Assembly (NCBI RefSeq): GCF_007786455.1
Contig: NZ_VNJK01000004.1
Span: 236,536-300,535 of the forward strand
DNA length: 64,000 nt
Origin: Paenibacillus agilis
GTDB taxonomy: Bacteria > Bacillota > Bacilli > Paenibacillales > Paenibacillaceae
Reading direction: 5' to 3'
Of this stretch, positions 10,290-20,200 are shown in pieces. The notes below the pieces were generated by a model. The model made no database searches. It was not told the origin of the DNA and was given only the letters and a program-made list of their open reading frames with translations. Made by a program: the position numbers and the translations under genes. The stretch's first letter is position 1, and the number at the start of each line of letters is the position of its first letter.

Positions 10290-10928
10290 ATGAAAATTAA
10301 AAATGCAGAATTTATTATTAGTGCGGTAGGGCCAGATCAGTATCCAGAGGATGGGTTGCCTGAGATCGCGTTGGCAGGGCGCTCAAACGTAGGGAAGTCT
10401 TCTTTGATTAACCGCCTTATTATGCGCAAAAACCTGGCCCGCACAAGTTCGCAGCCAGGTAAAACACAGCAATTGAACTACTATCGCATTCATACCGATA
10501 ATGAGCTTTATTTTGTCGATGTACCTGGCTACGGCTTTGCTAAAGTATCGAAGACACAACGTGCTGCTTGGGGGCGTATGATTGAAGCTTACATTCAAAA
10601 TCGTGAGCCGTTAAAGCTTATTATGCAAGTCATTGACCTCCGTCATCCGCCTTCAAAAGACGATATTATGATGTATGATTGGTTGACTCATTTTGATTTG
10701 CCTGTATGCATTGTGGCGACGAAAGCAGACAAGCTGCCGCGCAGCCAGTGGCCGAAGCACTTGAAGCAGGTAAAGACTACGCTCGGCATAAAGCCGAATA
10801 CACCAATTATAATGTTCTCTTCTGAGACAGGTATGGGCAGAGAAGAATTGTGGGACATTATTACTCAAACGGCGTTTCCAGAAATGGATGCAGATATAGA
10901 AGAAGATAATAATTCATCGGAAACTTAG
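10290..10928 (+). CDS. ysxC: Ribosome biogenesis GTP-binding protein YsxC/EngB
   Basis: This small GTPase is needed for assembly of the large ribosomal subunit. The 212 residues from the ATG at 10290 show G1 [10 protein letters not shown]3 DVPGYG and G4 TKAD, with the family-typical N-terminus [19 protein letters not shown]. An in-frame ATG at 10221 would add 23 residues without family similarity; GAAGGATGG before 10290 supports the shorter start. The position after lonA matches the B. subtilis order lonA-ysxC-hemA. Confidence 0.95.
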   Translation: MKIKNAEFIISAVGPDQYPEDGLPEIALAGRSNVGKSSLINRLIMRKNLARTSSQPGKTQQLNYYRIHTDNELYFVDVPGYGFAKVSKTQRAAWGRMIEAYIQNREPLKLIMQVIDLRHPPSKDDIMMYDWLTHFDLPVCIVATKADKLPRSQWPKHLKQVKTTLGIKPNTPIIMFSSETGMGREELWDIITQTAFPEMDADIEEDNNSSET

Positions 10929-11099
10929 GTTGAAACGGCTAGAAAACAAGAAACAATGCTATTATTGCAGTGGAATGCCGTTTTCCAGCTGATTTTTCTA
11001 AAATCCTCAATAAAATAATGACTCGCTAAGAGGAAAATTACTTTGCTCTGTAGTATAATGTTAATGTAAGCAAAGGTTCAAGAATTGAGGAGATAAAGT

Positions 11100-11684
11100 A
11101 TGGCTAGGCGATTAGCCACAGAATATGTGAAAGCCCGTATGCAGATGACAGAGCCGCAATTAACCTTATTTTTAAGTTCATTACCAGGCCAAACGTTAGT
11201 TTGGCGTGTTAAAGTAATGGACAATGGGAATCAAGAAGTTGTTCTTGAGGATGGTCAAGGTGATGCGATTACGTTCCTGTTCGAGAAGCAAGGCAATCGG
11301 TATGTCTGTGTAACGTCTTGTCGCTTACTTCGCCCGAAATTAACCCAGATCATGCACAAGCTTGTGATGGAGTTTCGTGGTGAGGCGGTTGTCAACCGCA
11401 TTTTTGCAGGCTTTACAATGCAGTATGTATATGCTGAAGGTAAGGTTTGCCAAATTGTAGAGCAACAGGGTGAGCAAGCTCGGATCGTATACGAACAGAA
11501 AGACTTTGCTCGCGACTTGCAGATGATGTATGGCCAAGATATTGTGGAACAGCAAATTGCTGTTATCCGTGAACAGATCAACGAGCTGTTGGATGCGCGT
11601 AACCGTGAATTAAATGATCAGGTTACATTTATTGATCAACAGTTGCATGAATTATCACACCAATTGTTTGTTTTAGAAGCGTAA
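11100..11684 (+). CDS. Conserved-looking hypothetical protein, 194 residues
   Basis: I do not recognise a characterised family. The ATG at 11100 has a good ribosome binding site (GAGGAG at 11088-11093) and codon use like its neighbours, so it is very likely real. The N-terminal half looks like mixed alpha/beta (LVWRVKVMDNGNQEVVLEDGQ). The C-terminal third is predicted helical and coiled-coil-like (EQQIAVIREQINELLDARNRELNDQ). No signal peptide or membrane segment is visible. It is followed by its own terminator, and speD comes next. Confidence 0.75.
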   Translation: MARRLATEYVKARMQMTEPQLTLFLSSLPGQTLVWRVKVMDNGNQEVVLEDGQGDAITFLFEKQGNRYVCVTSCRLLRPKLTQIMHKLVMEFRGEAVVNRIFAGFTMQYVYAEGKVCQIVEQQGEQARIVYEQKDFARDLQMMYGQDIVEQQIAVIREQINELLDARNRELNDQVTFIDQQLHELSHQLFVLEA

Positions 11685-11723
11685 GCAACATGGAATCATA
11701 AACATATACGTTGGTCATAATAG

Positions 11724-11753
11724 CCGCCTCTACATAGAGGCGGTCTTTCTTGT
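11724..11753 (+). terminator. Terminator of the hypothetical gene before speD
   Basis: CCGCCTCTA (11724-11732) pairs with TAGAGGCGG (11735-11743) and is followed by TCTTTCTTGTTT. Confidence 0.85.
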
Positions 11754-11853
11754 TTATAATACGAATACAGCTTAATGGCATCCGAATAATAACGTAAATG
11801 CGATGAATAATAGTTCGGAAATAAATAAGTTTGGGATTTATTGAAAAAAGGGC

Positions 11854-11882
11854 TTGCAATAATGTTCGCAAGATGTTATTTT
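11854..11882 (+). promoter_or_regulatory. Candidate promoter of speD
   Basis: TTGCAA (11854-11859) and TATTTT (11877-11882) are 17 bases apart. Initiation near 11889 would give a leader of about 145 nt that includes the folded element described separately. The rest of the gap 11754-12035 contains no gene. Confidence 0.4.
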
Positions 11883-11904
11883 TAATCTCGTTGAAAACAT
11901 ATAT

Positions 11905-11979
11905 AGGAACCAGGATTCACTCAGGACATTGTATGTTGCGAGAGATGCATTCCCTCGGGAAGTGAATGACGTAGGTCCT
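11905..11979 (+). promoter_or_regulatory. Structured 5' leader element of speD, unassigned
   Basis: The sequence upstream of speD can fold into a closed multi-branch structure. An outer helix pairs AGGAACC (11905-11911) with GGTCCT (11974-11979). A perfect 7-bp inner helix pairs ATTCACT (11915-11921) with AGTGAAT (11961-11967). Small hairpins inside are ACAT/ATGT (11927-11936) and CGAG/CTCG (11939-11957). There is no terminator between it and the speD ribosome binding site, so control, if any, would be translational or by RNA stability. I do not recognise a named riboswitch class. Confidence 0.45.
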
Positions 11980-12035
11980 AGCGGATGAAAATTGTTTCAA
12001 AAAACATTTTATTCCTAGGAAGGGGGAAACGAAAG

Positions 12036-12434
12036 ATGGAATATTCAACTTTCGGAAGACACGTTGCTGTTGACACATGGGGGGTAGACTTTGATTTACT
12101 CAACAATGCTGATTACCTCCAAACTCAGTTGGTAGAAGCTGCTGAAGCTTGTGGGGCTACGGTTTTGTCCGTACAATCCAAGCAATTTGAACCACAAGGA
12201 GCAACGGTGCTCGTCTTGTTGTCGGAAAGTCATCTTTCCATCCACACTTACCCAGAGCGTGGATTTGCTGCTATTGATTGTTACACATGTGGGGAGACGG
12301 TTGATCCGCAACTCGCAATTGATTACCTGGTATCCGTGCTTAAGCCGGAAAAGACGTTTGCGAAGAAGATTATTCGCGGACTTGGTGAACTTGAAGTAAT
12401 GACACCGGATATGCAAGTGAAAGAACTTGTATAA
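12036..12434 (+). CDS. speD: S-adenosylmethionine decarboxylase proenzyme (class 1B)
   Basis: SpeD makes decarboxylated SAM, the aminopropyl donor for spermidine. The 132-residue proenzyme contains the self-cleavage motif SESHLSIHTYPE; by family knowledge the chain is cut between Glu64 and Ser65, and Ser65 becomes the pyruvoyl group. An in-frame ATG at 11985 would add 17 residues, but GGAAGGGGG just before 12036 sets the start there, giving the expected N-terminus MEYSTFGRHV. The gene stands alone with a structured leader and a terminator. No spermidine synthase gene is in the window. Confidence 0.96.
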   Translation: MEYSTFGRHVAVDTWGVDFDLLNNADYLQTQLVEAAEACGATVLSVQSKQFEPQGATVLVLLSESHLSIHTYPERGFAAIDCYTCGETVDPQLAIDYLVSVLKPEKTFAKKIIRGLGELEVMTPDMQVKELV

Positions 12435-12491
12435 TACGGTATAAGTGAATGTTTAATATGTGATTAAACGTATAATTAGCTAAGTATATTC

Positions 12492-12526
12492 ATCCATCGG
12501 GAGTTTCCCGGTGGATTTTTTATTTA
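12492..12526 (+). terminator. Terminator of speD
   Basis: ATCCATCGGGA (12492-12502) pairs with TCCCGGTGGAT (12506-12516, one G-U) and is followed by a T-run and TATTTATTTT. A second small hairpin at 12594-12617 (GTCAACCT / AGGTTGGC) followed by seven Ts sits further on in the 12435-12748 gap. It could end a short transcript; no gene is seen there. Confidence 0.88.
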
Positions 12527-12748
12527 TTTTGAGCATAGGCTCGCAATATGCTGCACGCTGTCGCAATGAAAGAAAATCATGAAGAGGACAATTGGTCAAC
12601 CTTTATTAGGTTGGCTTTTTTTGTGAAAAGAGAGAGATTAATGTGTTGCGATATCAGATTTGTGTTAATAAATTAAGGACACGTCCATACAAATAGTAAT
12701 AGTGCTTTTCTTTGTGTCTATATCTTGAGTGAAGGCAGGTGATTTTTA

Positions 12749-13477
12749 TTGATCGGCTTTGAGCAGGTGAATAAACACTATGGCTCTTTTCATGTTTTAA
12801 AAGATATTAATCTCCACATTGAAACGGGAGAGGTCGTTGTCGTTATTGGGCCGTCTGGCTCAGGTAAGAGTACGCTTCTCCGCTGTATCAATCGTCTAGA
12901 AGAAATTTCATCAGGTCATTTAACGGTTAATGGCTACCAAGTCCACGACAATAAACTCCCGCTTAATCATTTCCGTAAACATATTGGCATCGTTTTTCAG
13001 CATTTTAATTTGTACCCGCATATGAAGGTCATTGATAACATCACATTGGCGCCAATTCGTGTACTCGGTTTGCCAGAGCATGAAGCGAAAAGAAGAGGAC
13101 TTGCCTATTTGGAGAGAGTGGGCATTTTGGATAAGGCAGAAGTGTATCCTGCTCAATTGTCTGGCGGGCAGCAGCAGCGAGTAGCGATTGCTCGAGGGTT
13201 AGCGATGAATCCAGCTATTATGTTGTTTGATGAGCCGACCTCTGCATTAGATCCTGAAATGATTGGTGAAGTGCTGGATGTTATGAGATCGCTTGCACAA
13301 GAAGGGATGACGATGGTTATCGTTTCCCATGAGATGGGATTTGCCCGTGAGGTTGCGGATCGGATTGTGTTTATGGATCAGGGCCAAATTGTGGAGCAAG
13401 CAGTCGCCGCCGATTTTTTTGTACAGCCGAAAGAAGAGCGTGCACGCGTATTTCTTAGCCGATTGCTGCATCATTAA
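12749..13477 (+). CDS. glnQ: Polar amino acid ABC transporter ATPase (GlnQ type)
   Basis: This is the nucleotide-binding subunit that powers amino acid import. The 242 residues show Walker [11 protein letters not shown]-loop [11 protein letters not shown], signature [16 protein letters not shown], Walker [15 protein letters not shown] and the switch histidine in IVSHEMG, all intact. The start is TTG at 12749, with GGCAGGTGA in front. The binding protein and two permeases follow with short gaps, giving the order glnQ-glnH-glnM-glnP as in B. subtilis. The substrate (glutamine or glutamate) is inferred from family and order only. Confidence 0.9.
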   Translation: MIGFEQVNKHYGSFHVLKDINLHIETGEVVVVIGPSGSGKSTLLRCINRLEEISSGHLTVNGYQVHDNKLPLNHFRKHIGIVFQHFNLYPHMKVIDNITLAPIRVLGLPEHEAKRRGLAYLERVGILDKAEVYPAQLSGGQQQRVAIARGLAMNPAIMLFDEPTSALDPEMIGEVLDVMRSLAQEGMTMVIVSHEMGFAREVADRIVFMDQGQIVEQAVAADFFVQPKEERARVFLSRLLHH

Positions 13478-13501
13478 TCAAAATGAATCAGGGGGGATTG
13501 T

Positions 13502-14320
13502 ATGAGTAAAAAGGGCTTGCTTAAACGAAGAACGCTGATGATGGTAGTGTGTATGGGCTTGTTATTGTTCCTTGCAGCATGTGGAGGAGGGAGCAGCAAT
13601 AAGTCGGCTGTAGAAACAGCTAAGGAGAAAGATAAGCTGGTCATTGGTGTGAAGTTCGATACGAATCTATTCGGATTAAAAGATCCAGGCAGCGGTGATG
13701 TGCGTGGGTTTGATGTGGATATGGCAAAGGCAATTGCGAAAAAGCTGCTTGGTGATGAGAACAAGTTGGAATTGAAGGAAGTAACGTCAAAGACGAGAAT
13801 TCCGATGCTGAAAAATGGTGACATCGATGCGATTATCGCGACGATGACGATTACAGAGGAGCGTAAGCAGCAGGTGGATTTTACGGATGTTTATTTTGAA
13901 GCGGGACAATCGTTGCTTGTGAAAAAAGGAAGTTCGGTGCGTTCCATCGAGGATTTGAAATCAGGGGTAAAGGTGCTTGCTGTCAAAGGCTCTACCTCTG
14001 CTAAAAACGTTAAGGAAAAGGCACCTGAAGCAGAAGTGCTGGAGTTCGAAAATTATCAGGAGGCTTTTACGGCGCTGAAGTCTGGTAAGGGTGAAGCGTT
14101 AACGACGGATAATGCGATTTTGTTAGGCATGATGCAGCAGGACTCTAATTTTGAGATGGTAGGCGGTAACTTTACTGATGAGCCATACGGTATCGCTGTA
14201 CGCAAGGGAGATGAGCAGCTTGTAAAGCTCATTAATGATCTGATCAAGGAAATGAAGGCCAATGGCGAGTATGACAAGTTGTACGAACAATGGATGGGAC
14301 AGAAGCCGCCTGCTAAGTAG
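13502..14320 (+). CDS. glnH: Amino acid ABC transporter substrate-binding lipoprotein
   Basis: The 272-residue protein has a lipoprotein signal peptide with lipobox LFLAAC (lipidated Cys27) and then a periplasmic-binding-protein type 2 fold: KLVIGVKFDTNLFG, GDVRGFDVDMAKAIAKKLLG, IIATMTITEERKQQVDF and a GKGEALTTDNAILLG segment. It should capture a polar amino acid outside the cell for the adjacent permeases. The ATG follows a GGGGGG-type ribosome binding site. Ligand identity is inferred. Confidence 0.9.
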   Translation: MSKKGLLKRRTLMMVVCMGLLLFLAACGGGSSNKSAVETAKEKDKLVIGVKFDTNLFGLKDPGSGDVRGFDVDMAKAIAKKLLGDENKLELKEVTSKTRIPMLKNGDIDAIIATMTITEERKQQVDFTDVYFEAGQSLLVKKGSSVRSIEDLKSGVKVLAVKGSTSAKNVKEKAPEAEVLEFENYQEAFTALKSGKGEALTTDNAILLGMMQQDSNFEMVGGNFTDEPYGIAVRKGDEQLVKLINDLIKEMKANGEYDKLYEQWMGQKPPAK

Positions 14321-14343
14321 AAGCCAAGGAAGGGGACCTAAAG

Positions 14344-14985
14344 ATGATTTCCTTGCTCATTGATCATGGGGATCGATATATAGAAGGATTTCTAAACACG
14401 CTAACGATTAGCGTTTTCGCGCTAATCGGCAGCTTTGTACTAGGGACGGTACTCGCGGTGATGCGGATTGCTTCCATTCGGCTGCTGCGCTGGATAGGGA
14501 CGGCTTATGTAGAGTTTATCCGTAACATTCCTTTGCTGCTTGTGGTGGCCATATTTTATCATGGTCTGGCTTTTCTCGGTTTGAGCGGTTTTATGGCTGG
14601 AGGCATAGGGCTTACCATCTACACGGCAGCTTATATTGCTGACGCGATACGGGCGGGTATTCAGTCTATTCCGAAAGGACAAATTGAAGCAGCGCGGTGC
14701 TCGGGCCTGTCCTACTTGCAGGCTATGAGGTTTATCGTGCTGCCGCAAGCCATAAAGATTGTGATTCCGCCCTTGGGCAATCAGTTTCTGAATTTGATTA
14801 AAAACTCTGCTATTTTAGGTGTATATGCCGGTGCGGACTTGATGTACTTTGGTGATCAGATTAATTCAGATACGTTTGATACGTTTAATGTCTACCTTTT
14901 AGTTGGTGTGTTTTATTTATTGTTAACGATTCCAACTAGCTTTGCTGTTCGGGCGTTGGAGCGACGAATGGCTCGAAGTGGCTAA
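14344..14985 (+). CDS. glnM: Amino acid ABC transporter permease, GlnM-like
   Basis: This 213-residue integral membrane subunit has about five hydrophobic segments and the ABC permease EAA-type loop GQIEAARCSGLSYLQAMRF followed by VLPQAIKIVIPPLGNQF. It lies 23 bases after the binding protein and 15 before the second permease, so the two probably form a heterodimer. The assignment to GlnM rather than GlnP rests on order. Confidence 0.87.
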   Translation: MISLLIDHGDRYIEGFLNTLTISVFALIGSFVLGTVLAVMRIASIRLLRWIGTAYVEFIRNIPLLLVVAIFYHGLAFLGLSGFMAGGIGLTIYTAAYIADAIRAGIQSIPKGQIEAARCSGLSYLQAMRFIVLPQAIKIVIPPLGNQFLNLIKNSAILGVYAGADLMYFGDQINSDTFDTFNVYLLVGVFYLLLTIPTSFAVRALERRMARSG

Positions 14986-15000
14986 GGAAGGAGGTTTGGG

Positions 15001-15648
15001 ATGGATTTTATCGGAGCTTATTCGTATGACAATGTGATGTACTTGCTGCAAGGCTTAGGCGTCTCGATAGCAGTTGCGGCGGCGGCGATTGTACTGAGCT
15101 TTATTCTAGCGTGTTTGCTCGCAATTATTCGATATGCTCGTATTCCTGTCCTTTCTCAAATTGTTGCTGTATGTGTAGAAACGATCCGCAACTTGCCCTT
15201 GCTGCTTATTATTTTCTTTGTGTACTTTGCGCTGCCTGAGGTGGGTATTAAAATGAGTGTGTTCACTTCAGCGATCGTAGCTCTGACGATTTTTGAAGCG
15301 GCGATGATATCGGAAATTGTGCGAGCAGGTTTGTTGTCGATAGATAAAGGGCAGATTGAAGCGGCACGATCTAGTGGATTGTCCTATACTCAGACGCTGC
15401 GCTTTATAACGCTCCCACAAGCGCTGCGGCGTATGGTCCCACCTATTGTAGGACAGTTTATTTCCTTGATTAAAGATACATCGTTGACCGTTATTATTTC
15501 ACTGCCGGAACTGATGCATAGTGCGAAAGTGGTGAGTGGGCAAAACTTCAACTATGTTATTCCGATTTATTTGTTGGCGGCTTTGTTCTACTTTATTATT
15601 AACTTTACGTTATCAAGTGTCGCTAAACGTATAGAGGTACGGGTTTGA
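15001..15648 (+). CDS. glnP: Amino acid ABC transporter permease, GlnP-like
   Basis: The second membrane subunit has 215 residues with the same topology and an EAA loop GQIEAARSSGLSYTQTLRF. The signature ETIRNLPLLLIIFFVYFALP is typical of polar amino acid permeases. The ribosome binding site GGAAGGAGG precedes the ATG at 15001. It is the last gene of the operon, with a strong terminator behind. Confidence 0.87.
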   Translation: MDFIGAYSYDNVMYLLQGLGVSIAVAAAAIVLSFILACLLAIIRYARIPVLSQIVAVCVETIRNLPLLLIIFFVYFALPEVGIKMSVFTSAIVALTIFEAAMISEIVRAGLLSIDKGQIEAARSSGLSYTQTLRFITLPQALRRMVPPIVGQFISLIKDTSLTVIISLPELMHSAKVVSGQNFNYVIPIYLLAALFYFIINFTLSSVAKRIEVRV

Positions 15649-15726
15649 ATAATCTGTTAATTTTTGTCTTGTAAATTTAGGGCTGGGGCGTATAATGTAA
15701 ATAAATTGATACAAGTGGACGGCAGG

Positions 15727-15770
15727 CAGCCGGACGTTAACCTTATATAGGGGCGTCCGGCTGTTTTTAT
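15727..15770 (+). terminator. Terminator of the gln transporter operon
   Basis: CAGCCGGACG (15727-15736) pairs perfectly with CGTCCGGCTG (15754-15763), followed by TTTTTATT. Confidence 0.92.
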
Positions 15771-16039
15771 TGTATAGGACTTAAGTCTTAGGTGGTGTGA
15801 TCCGATATAAGTATTAACCGCCTATATTTTTCCTTTCGAATTCACTTCTATCAACTTCTTGGTATCACTTCACCGTTCGTTTACTCAATGCATGCAAGAT
15901 TACGTTCTTGATGCGAGAACTCTACCAACACCCGTGATGTTTTCATACATATCTCACTCGCATTGTATCCAACTTTCATTTCAAATGGATTTAACTAGAT
16001 TAGGAATCAATCTAATAACAACTTGAGGAGGAATTATTA
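15771..16039 (+). promoter_or_regulatory. Pyrimidine-rich long upstream region of the SLH gene
   Basis: This gene-free stretch is visibly rich in C and T on the + strand from about 15820 to 15980, unlike other gaps here. Close to the gene there is a small hairpin TAGATT (15996-16001) / AATCTA (16009-16014), then the ribosome binding site GAGGAGG. Long untranslated leaders are common for surface-layer genes, so it may be a leader, but no clear promoter was identified. Confidence 0.3.
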
Positions 16040-17266
16040 ATGATGAACAAGAAATCGCTCGCTGCAATTACGGCATTGACCGTATTTTTAGGGGGTAGCT
16101 TGCCAGTAACTCTATCGTCAGCAGCTTCGGTTTCGACTACCGAGGACAAACTAGCTGGAGATCAGGGAAAAGTGGCTGTGTCGGAAAATATTAAAAAATT
16201 CACAGATACAGCTGGGCATTGGGCAGAAGGCGCCATTTATGAGGCGGTTAAGAGAGGATATGTGACCGGGTATCCTAAAGGAAAGTTTCTACCTAATAAT
16301 AAAGTTACTCGTGCAGAGTTTGTGAAAATGGCGGTTTCTGCATTGAATTTGCCAGTTGAATCTTCAACGAATGGTTCGTGGTATGTGAAGTATGTAGATG
16401 CCGCCCAATCATCAGGGATTTTTTCAACGGGTGATTTTGCAGACACGGATTGGAACAAGCCGTTGACGCGCGAAGAGATGGCGAAAGTGGCGGTAAGGGC
16501 ACTTGGGAGTACGGCTAAGGTAGAGGAAAATCAATGGATGTATCTTGCTACGAAGAATGGAATCATTTCCGGGACAAGCCCAGGGGAGATTTCACCTAAA
16601 GGGGTTACAACTCGTGCACAAGCGATCTCTGTTATCGAGAGAATACTTAAGGTGAAGAATGGTGAGAAGCTCCCAGCCGATAAATACGCAGTTGCAGCCG
16701 CTGAGGTGCTTTGGCATAAGACGAATATTTTTACGGTTGCTCCCGAGATTTTTAATGGGCCGGATAATAAGAATATTTATCAAGGGATTCACTCCTGGAA
16801 AACTTCTAAGTTGAGAGTCGCTTCGCCGAATGGAAATATTGTTGGTCAAGTTGATTCATTAATTGCAATCGATTGGAATGATCCAAAGGACCCTAATAAA
16901 AAATTGCTTCCGAGCAAAGATAAATTACTTTGGAGAATTGGTCCTGATACAAGAAAGGTAACCGATGAAATGGAAGCTTATATCATTCTTTTAGAATCCC
17001 GTTTTGTAGTAAATAAAAGTCCTAAAAGCTATCCAATTAATAGGCTTAGTCTTGGAGTAAGAGGTTACAATGGAAGGGCGGATATTAATAAATTTAATCA
17101 ATCAGCAGTGATTGAATCAACAGATCCGAATAAAGAAATTTATGGGATGATTATTCCGAAAAAAGAGTTTAGTACTACGGGTGAGCTTCGTGTACGGGTT
17201 GAGACGATATCAAGGGGTGCTCCTATATACAGTAGCACCTTATCGACTTCTAAACTCGTTAAGTAA
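16040..17266 (+). CDS. SLH-domain surface protein
   Basis: The 408-residue protein has a signal peptide (about residues 1-29, hydrophobic core LAAITALTVFLGG, ending near SSAAS). Three S-layer homology domains follow at about 54-103, 113-156 and 164-205. The wall-polymer binding motif is VTRAEF in the first, LTREEM in the second and TTRAQA in the third, so the last two look weakened. Such domains hold proteins on pyruvylated secondary cell-wall polymer. Residues about 210-408 match nothing I recognise. The stop is only 12 bases before the next gene, which encodes a giant secreted protein without SLH domains, so the two are probably co-expressed. Base composition is more AT-rich than the core genes towards the 3' half. 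Confidence 0.85.
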   Translation: MMNKKSLAAITALTVFLGGSLPVTLSSAASVSTTEDKLAGDQGKVAVSENIKKFTDTAGHWAEGAIYEAVKRGYVTGYPKGKFLPNNKVTRAEFVKMAVSALNLPVESSTNGSWYVKYVDAAQSSGIFSTGDFADTDWNKPLTREEMAKVAVRALGSTAKVEENQWMYLATKNGIISGTSPGEISPKGVTTRAQAISVIERILKVKNGEKLPADKYAVAAAEVLWHKTNIFTVAPEIFNGPDNKNIYQGIHSWKTSKLRVASPNGNIVGQVDSLIAIDWNDPKDPNKKLLPSKDKLLWRIGPDTRKVTDEMEAYIILLESRFVVNKSPKSYPINRLSLGVRGYNGRADINKFNQSAVIESTDPNKEIYGMIIPKKEFSTTGELRVRVETISRGAPIYSSTLSTSKLVK

Positions 17267-17278
17267 GGAAGTGAAAGA

Positions 17279-20200
17279 GTGAAAAAGAAAATCATTATAT
17301 CTATAAGTATTCTAGTATTTATGATATTACAATATTATCCTGATAGTACAGTAATTCGAACAGTGTATGCTGCCGATGAAATTAAAGACATAGAGTACAT
17401 GGTAGTTAAAGATCCTGACGATTATGAGTATGGGGGATTATTGTTTTCTGATAAATCTGAACTTCAAATTAAAGGGATATCGATTGAGGCACCTAAAGGA
17501 AAGGTTATCAAAAGGCTTGAATGGATTGATAAATTCAGTACAGAACCTTCCCGCTCTGTTAAAGGATTTTCGCCTGGGAAAACAAAGTGGGAGTTAACAG
17601 GAACGTTAAGGGGTAAACAGTTTGGGGTGATATCTAAAGATAATACAAACTATGGAGGTATTTATTATTGGGATAGATGGTCAATAACGTCTGCTGCAAA
17701 CTGGTATGGTAAACATTGGAGGGCTGGAGGAGGGGCCGTTTCAAAGCCCGACAGCATAGGTTGTGATAGTAACGTGCCAACGGAGAGCAGAAATCCTGAG
17801 ACTGGGCAAAGTTATCAAGGTAACAATCTGCCCCAATATCCAGGTTGTACCGATCCCTATTTAGAAGCAAACATTCCGCGTTCAACCGGATTCAAAATAT
17901 TTAATAGTGGAAATAAGGATCTTGAGGATTTATGGATTCGAGACGGTGGTGTTTCTAAGGGGGATATAAAAGCTGTTAATACTGTTGAGGATTCTAAAAC
18001 CCATATTCCAGATCTCCATGGAGGTAAAGGAGGGTATACTGATGAAAGTACTGTTGCTGGGAGAGTGGCTAGAGTTAATGACATTTCAAATATAACAATT
18101 TATTTCAAACAAACTTTTAACAATGACACTTACAAACAATATTGGTCCGCTGCTGGTGCTAAACAGGTGTGGTATTTTTCTAAGTTTTTTGTGGATTTTA
18201 ACTCTTTCACCTACATGTATCAAGACAAAATCCTTCGAGCAACCTTTGCCGATGGTACTTCCGGATTAGAAATAACAGGAGCTAAGTGTGTTGCTCCTAC
18301 TGGTACAACACAACTAACAGCCAAACTAACAAAAGTAGATGGCAGTACATATGACTTACAGCGACATGATAAGTTAACTTGGAAGAGCTCCGATGAAAGT
18401 ATTGTAAAAGTAAATTCCTCCGGTTTGGTTACAGCCGTTGCTTCTACGGGGCAGGCCACCATTACCGCTCATTTCAAAGATGCGGGTCAATCTTTGGATG
18501 AATCAGCCGATGCAACGATACAAGTAGGGACAGGTGCCACTTGCACCAATCCAGACCCTGGTAATCCAGACCCAGGTAACCCTGGTGGAGATAATGGTAG
18601 CTCCGGTGTTTGTACGATAAGTATTGAAACTCCTAGTAAAGGCAATGTAACAGCTCACACTGTCATGGACCCCATTGCAACGGGAATGGTCAAGGCAGAT
18701 GATAGAGATTCTGAAAAGTTCAATGTGCTGGATGGAATACCGACATCCGAATCGTTGTATGTAAACGTTTTTGGATTAAACTACTTGTTCCAAAACAAAT
18801 GGGCTAATATGACGGGTGAGGTGACTTATACCGTTCCAGTAAAGAAAAAGTACATCCTAACTTGGACGATTCCAGGTAGACCAGGTACGAAAACAACACC
18901 GCCTGTAGCCCCGATTCCTAGACAACGTGAAGTTCCTGTAACAGAAAACATCACGGTTAAACGAAATTATTCTTATTGGCAAATTGACAACTTAGAAGTC
19001 TATAAATTAGCTAGAACAACTATTAACAATTATGCGCTCCCTAATGAGTCCGTTACACTGAATCCGAATGCATACTCAGCGCCTATGTTAACCTCTGACC
19101 ATAGCGAACGTGTCAATGAACACGTGCAGCCATTTGCCTGTAAAGGGCAAGACTTGGGAACAGCAACGGTTCCTGGTGGAGATTCTGAGCCGTCTGTTCC
19201 AACAGAACGATCCTTATTTACATCCACAGCAGAATCACATGTAGGAGAGAACAAAGTAAAAAATGATCATGTTGTTTTTAACGGAAATACAATTATGAGC
19301 AATAGTTGGGTTGACAGAACGGCTCCAACGCCTGGTATTATTCCATCTCCAACTACAATTCAACGCGATGTTCTGTATGGTAAGAACTATATGATTCGAA
19401 ACACGCTTTTGAACAAGGTAAATACACCTAGTACAGGGGCTATCTTTTATGATCTAATCCCTAACAATATTAAAGGTGGTGCCAACAAAACGTATCCCGT
19501 TCATGGTCTTAACCCGGTTACGGTTCACACACCTACAGTTAACTATTCCAACGCAACTGATGATGCTGCACACAATCAAAAGACGAGGCCTAATTTTAGC
19601 AGACGAGCATTTATTCTAGATCGACCATTTGCCATACATATTCCAACTACAGGACAACACCGCAATATATTAGGTTATGGCAATAGGGATTATGCCAAGT
19701 ACATAAAAGAAAAACAAGTTAAGTTTGAGTTTGATGTATACAGTGCGGATAGGTCCGCTTTTTATCCTAAAGATACTTGGATTAGTATTCCGGTAAGGGA
19801 TCCAGAGACAATCTTCTATTTGCCGGTATGGGTAGATGAGGGTGACTATACGATTCATTTCAGGTCATTTGCTGAAAATGCTCCTTCAGACGCGCTTACT
19901 CAGGAGGATGCCAACTTTGATCTAATCAACTATGTTGCGACAGATACGGTACCTGTTGAAGTTATTGGCCGTGTGTATGACTTCCGTATCACTGATATTG
20001 TTGATATGAACTGGGAGCTTGCTTTCCGTCAGCAAAAAAAGAGCAAGGAGCATACAGGCCGCTATTATTGGGTGGGAACGCATGATATCGATGGAAACCT
20101 AAGAGGGAATGAAACGCGTTACACGCTCCCGATCAGGCGTGGAAGTCACCCGAATGATGGCTTCAAAAATGTAACCGTCAAGCCAGGCTATCATTTTAAG

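Noticed and set aside
12655..12710. Possible TnrA/GlnR site before the gln transporter
   Set aside because: The TGTnA(N7)TnACA spacing is not met; only isolated half-matches.
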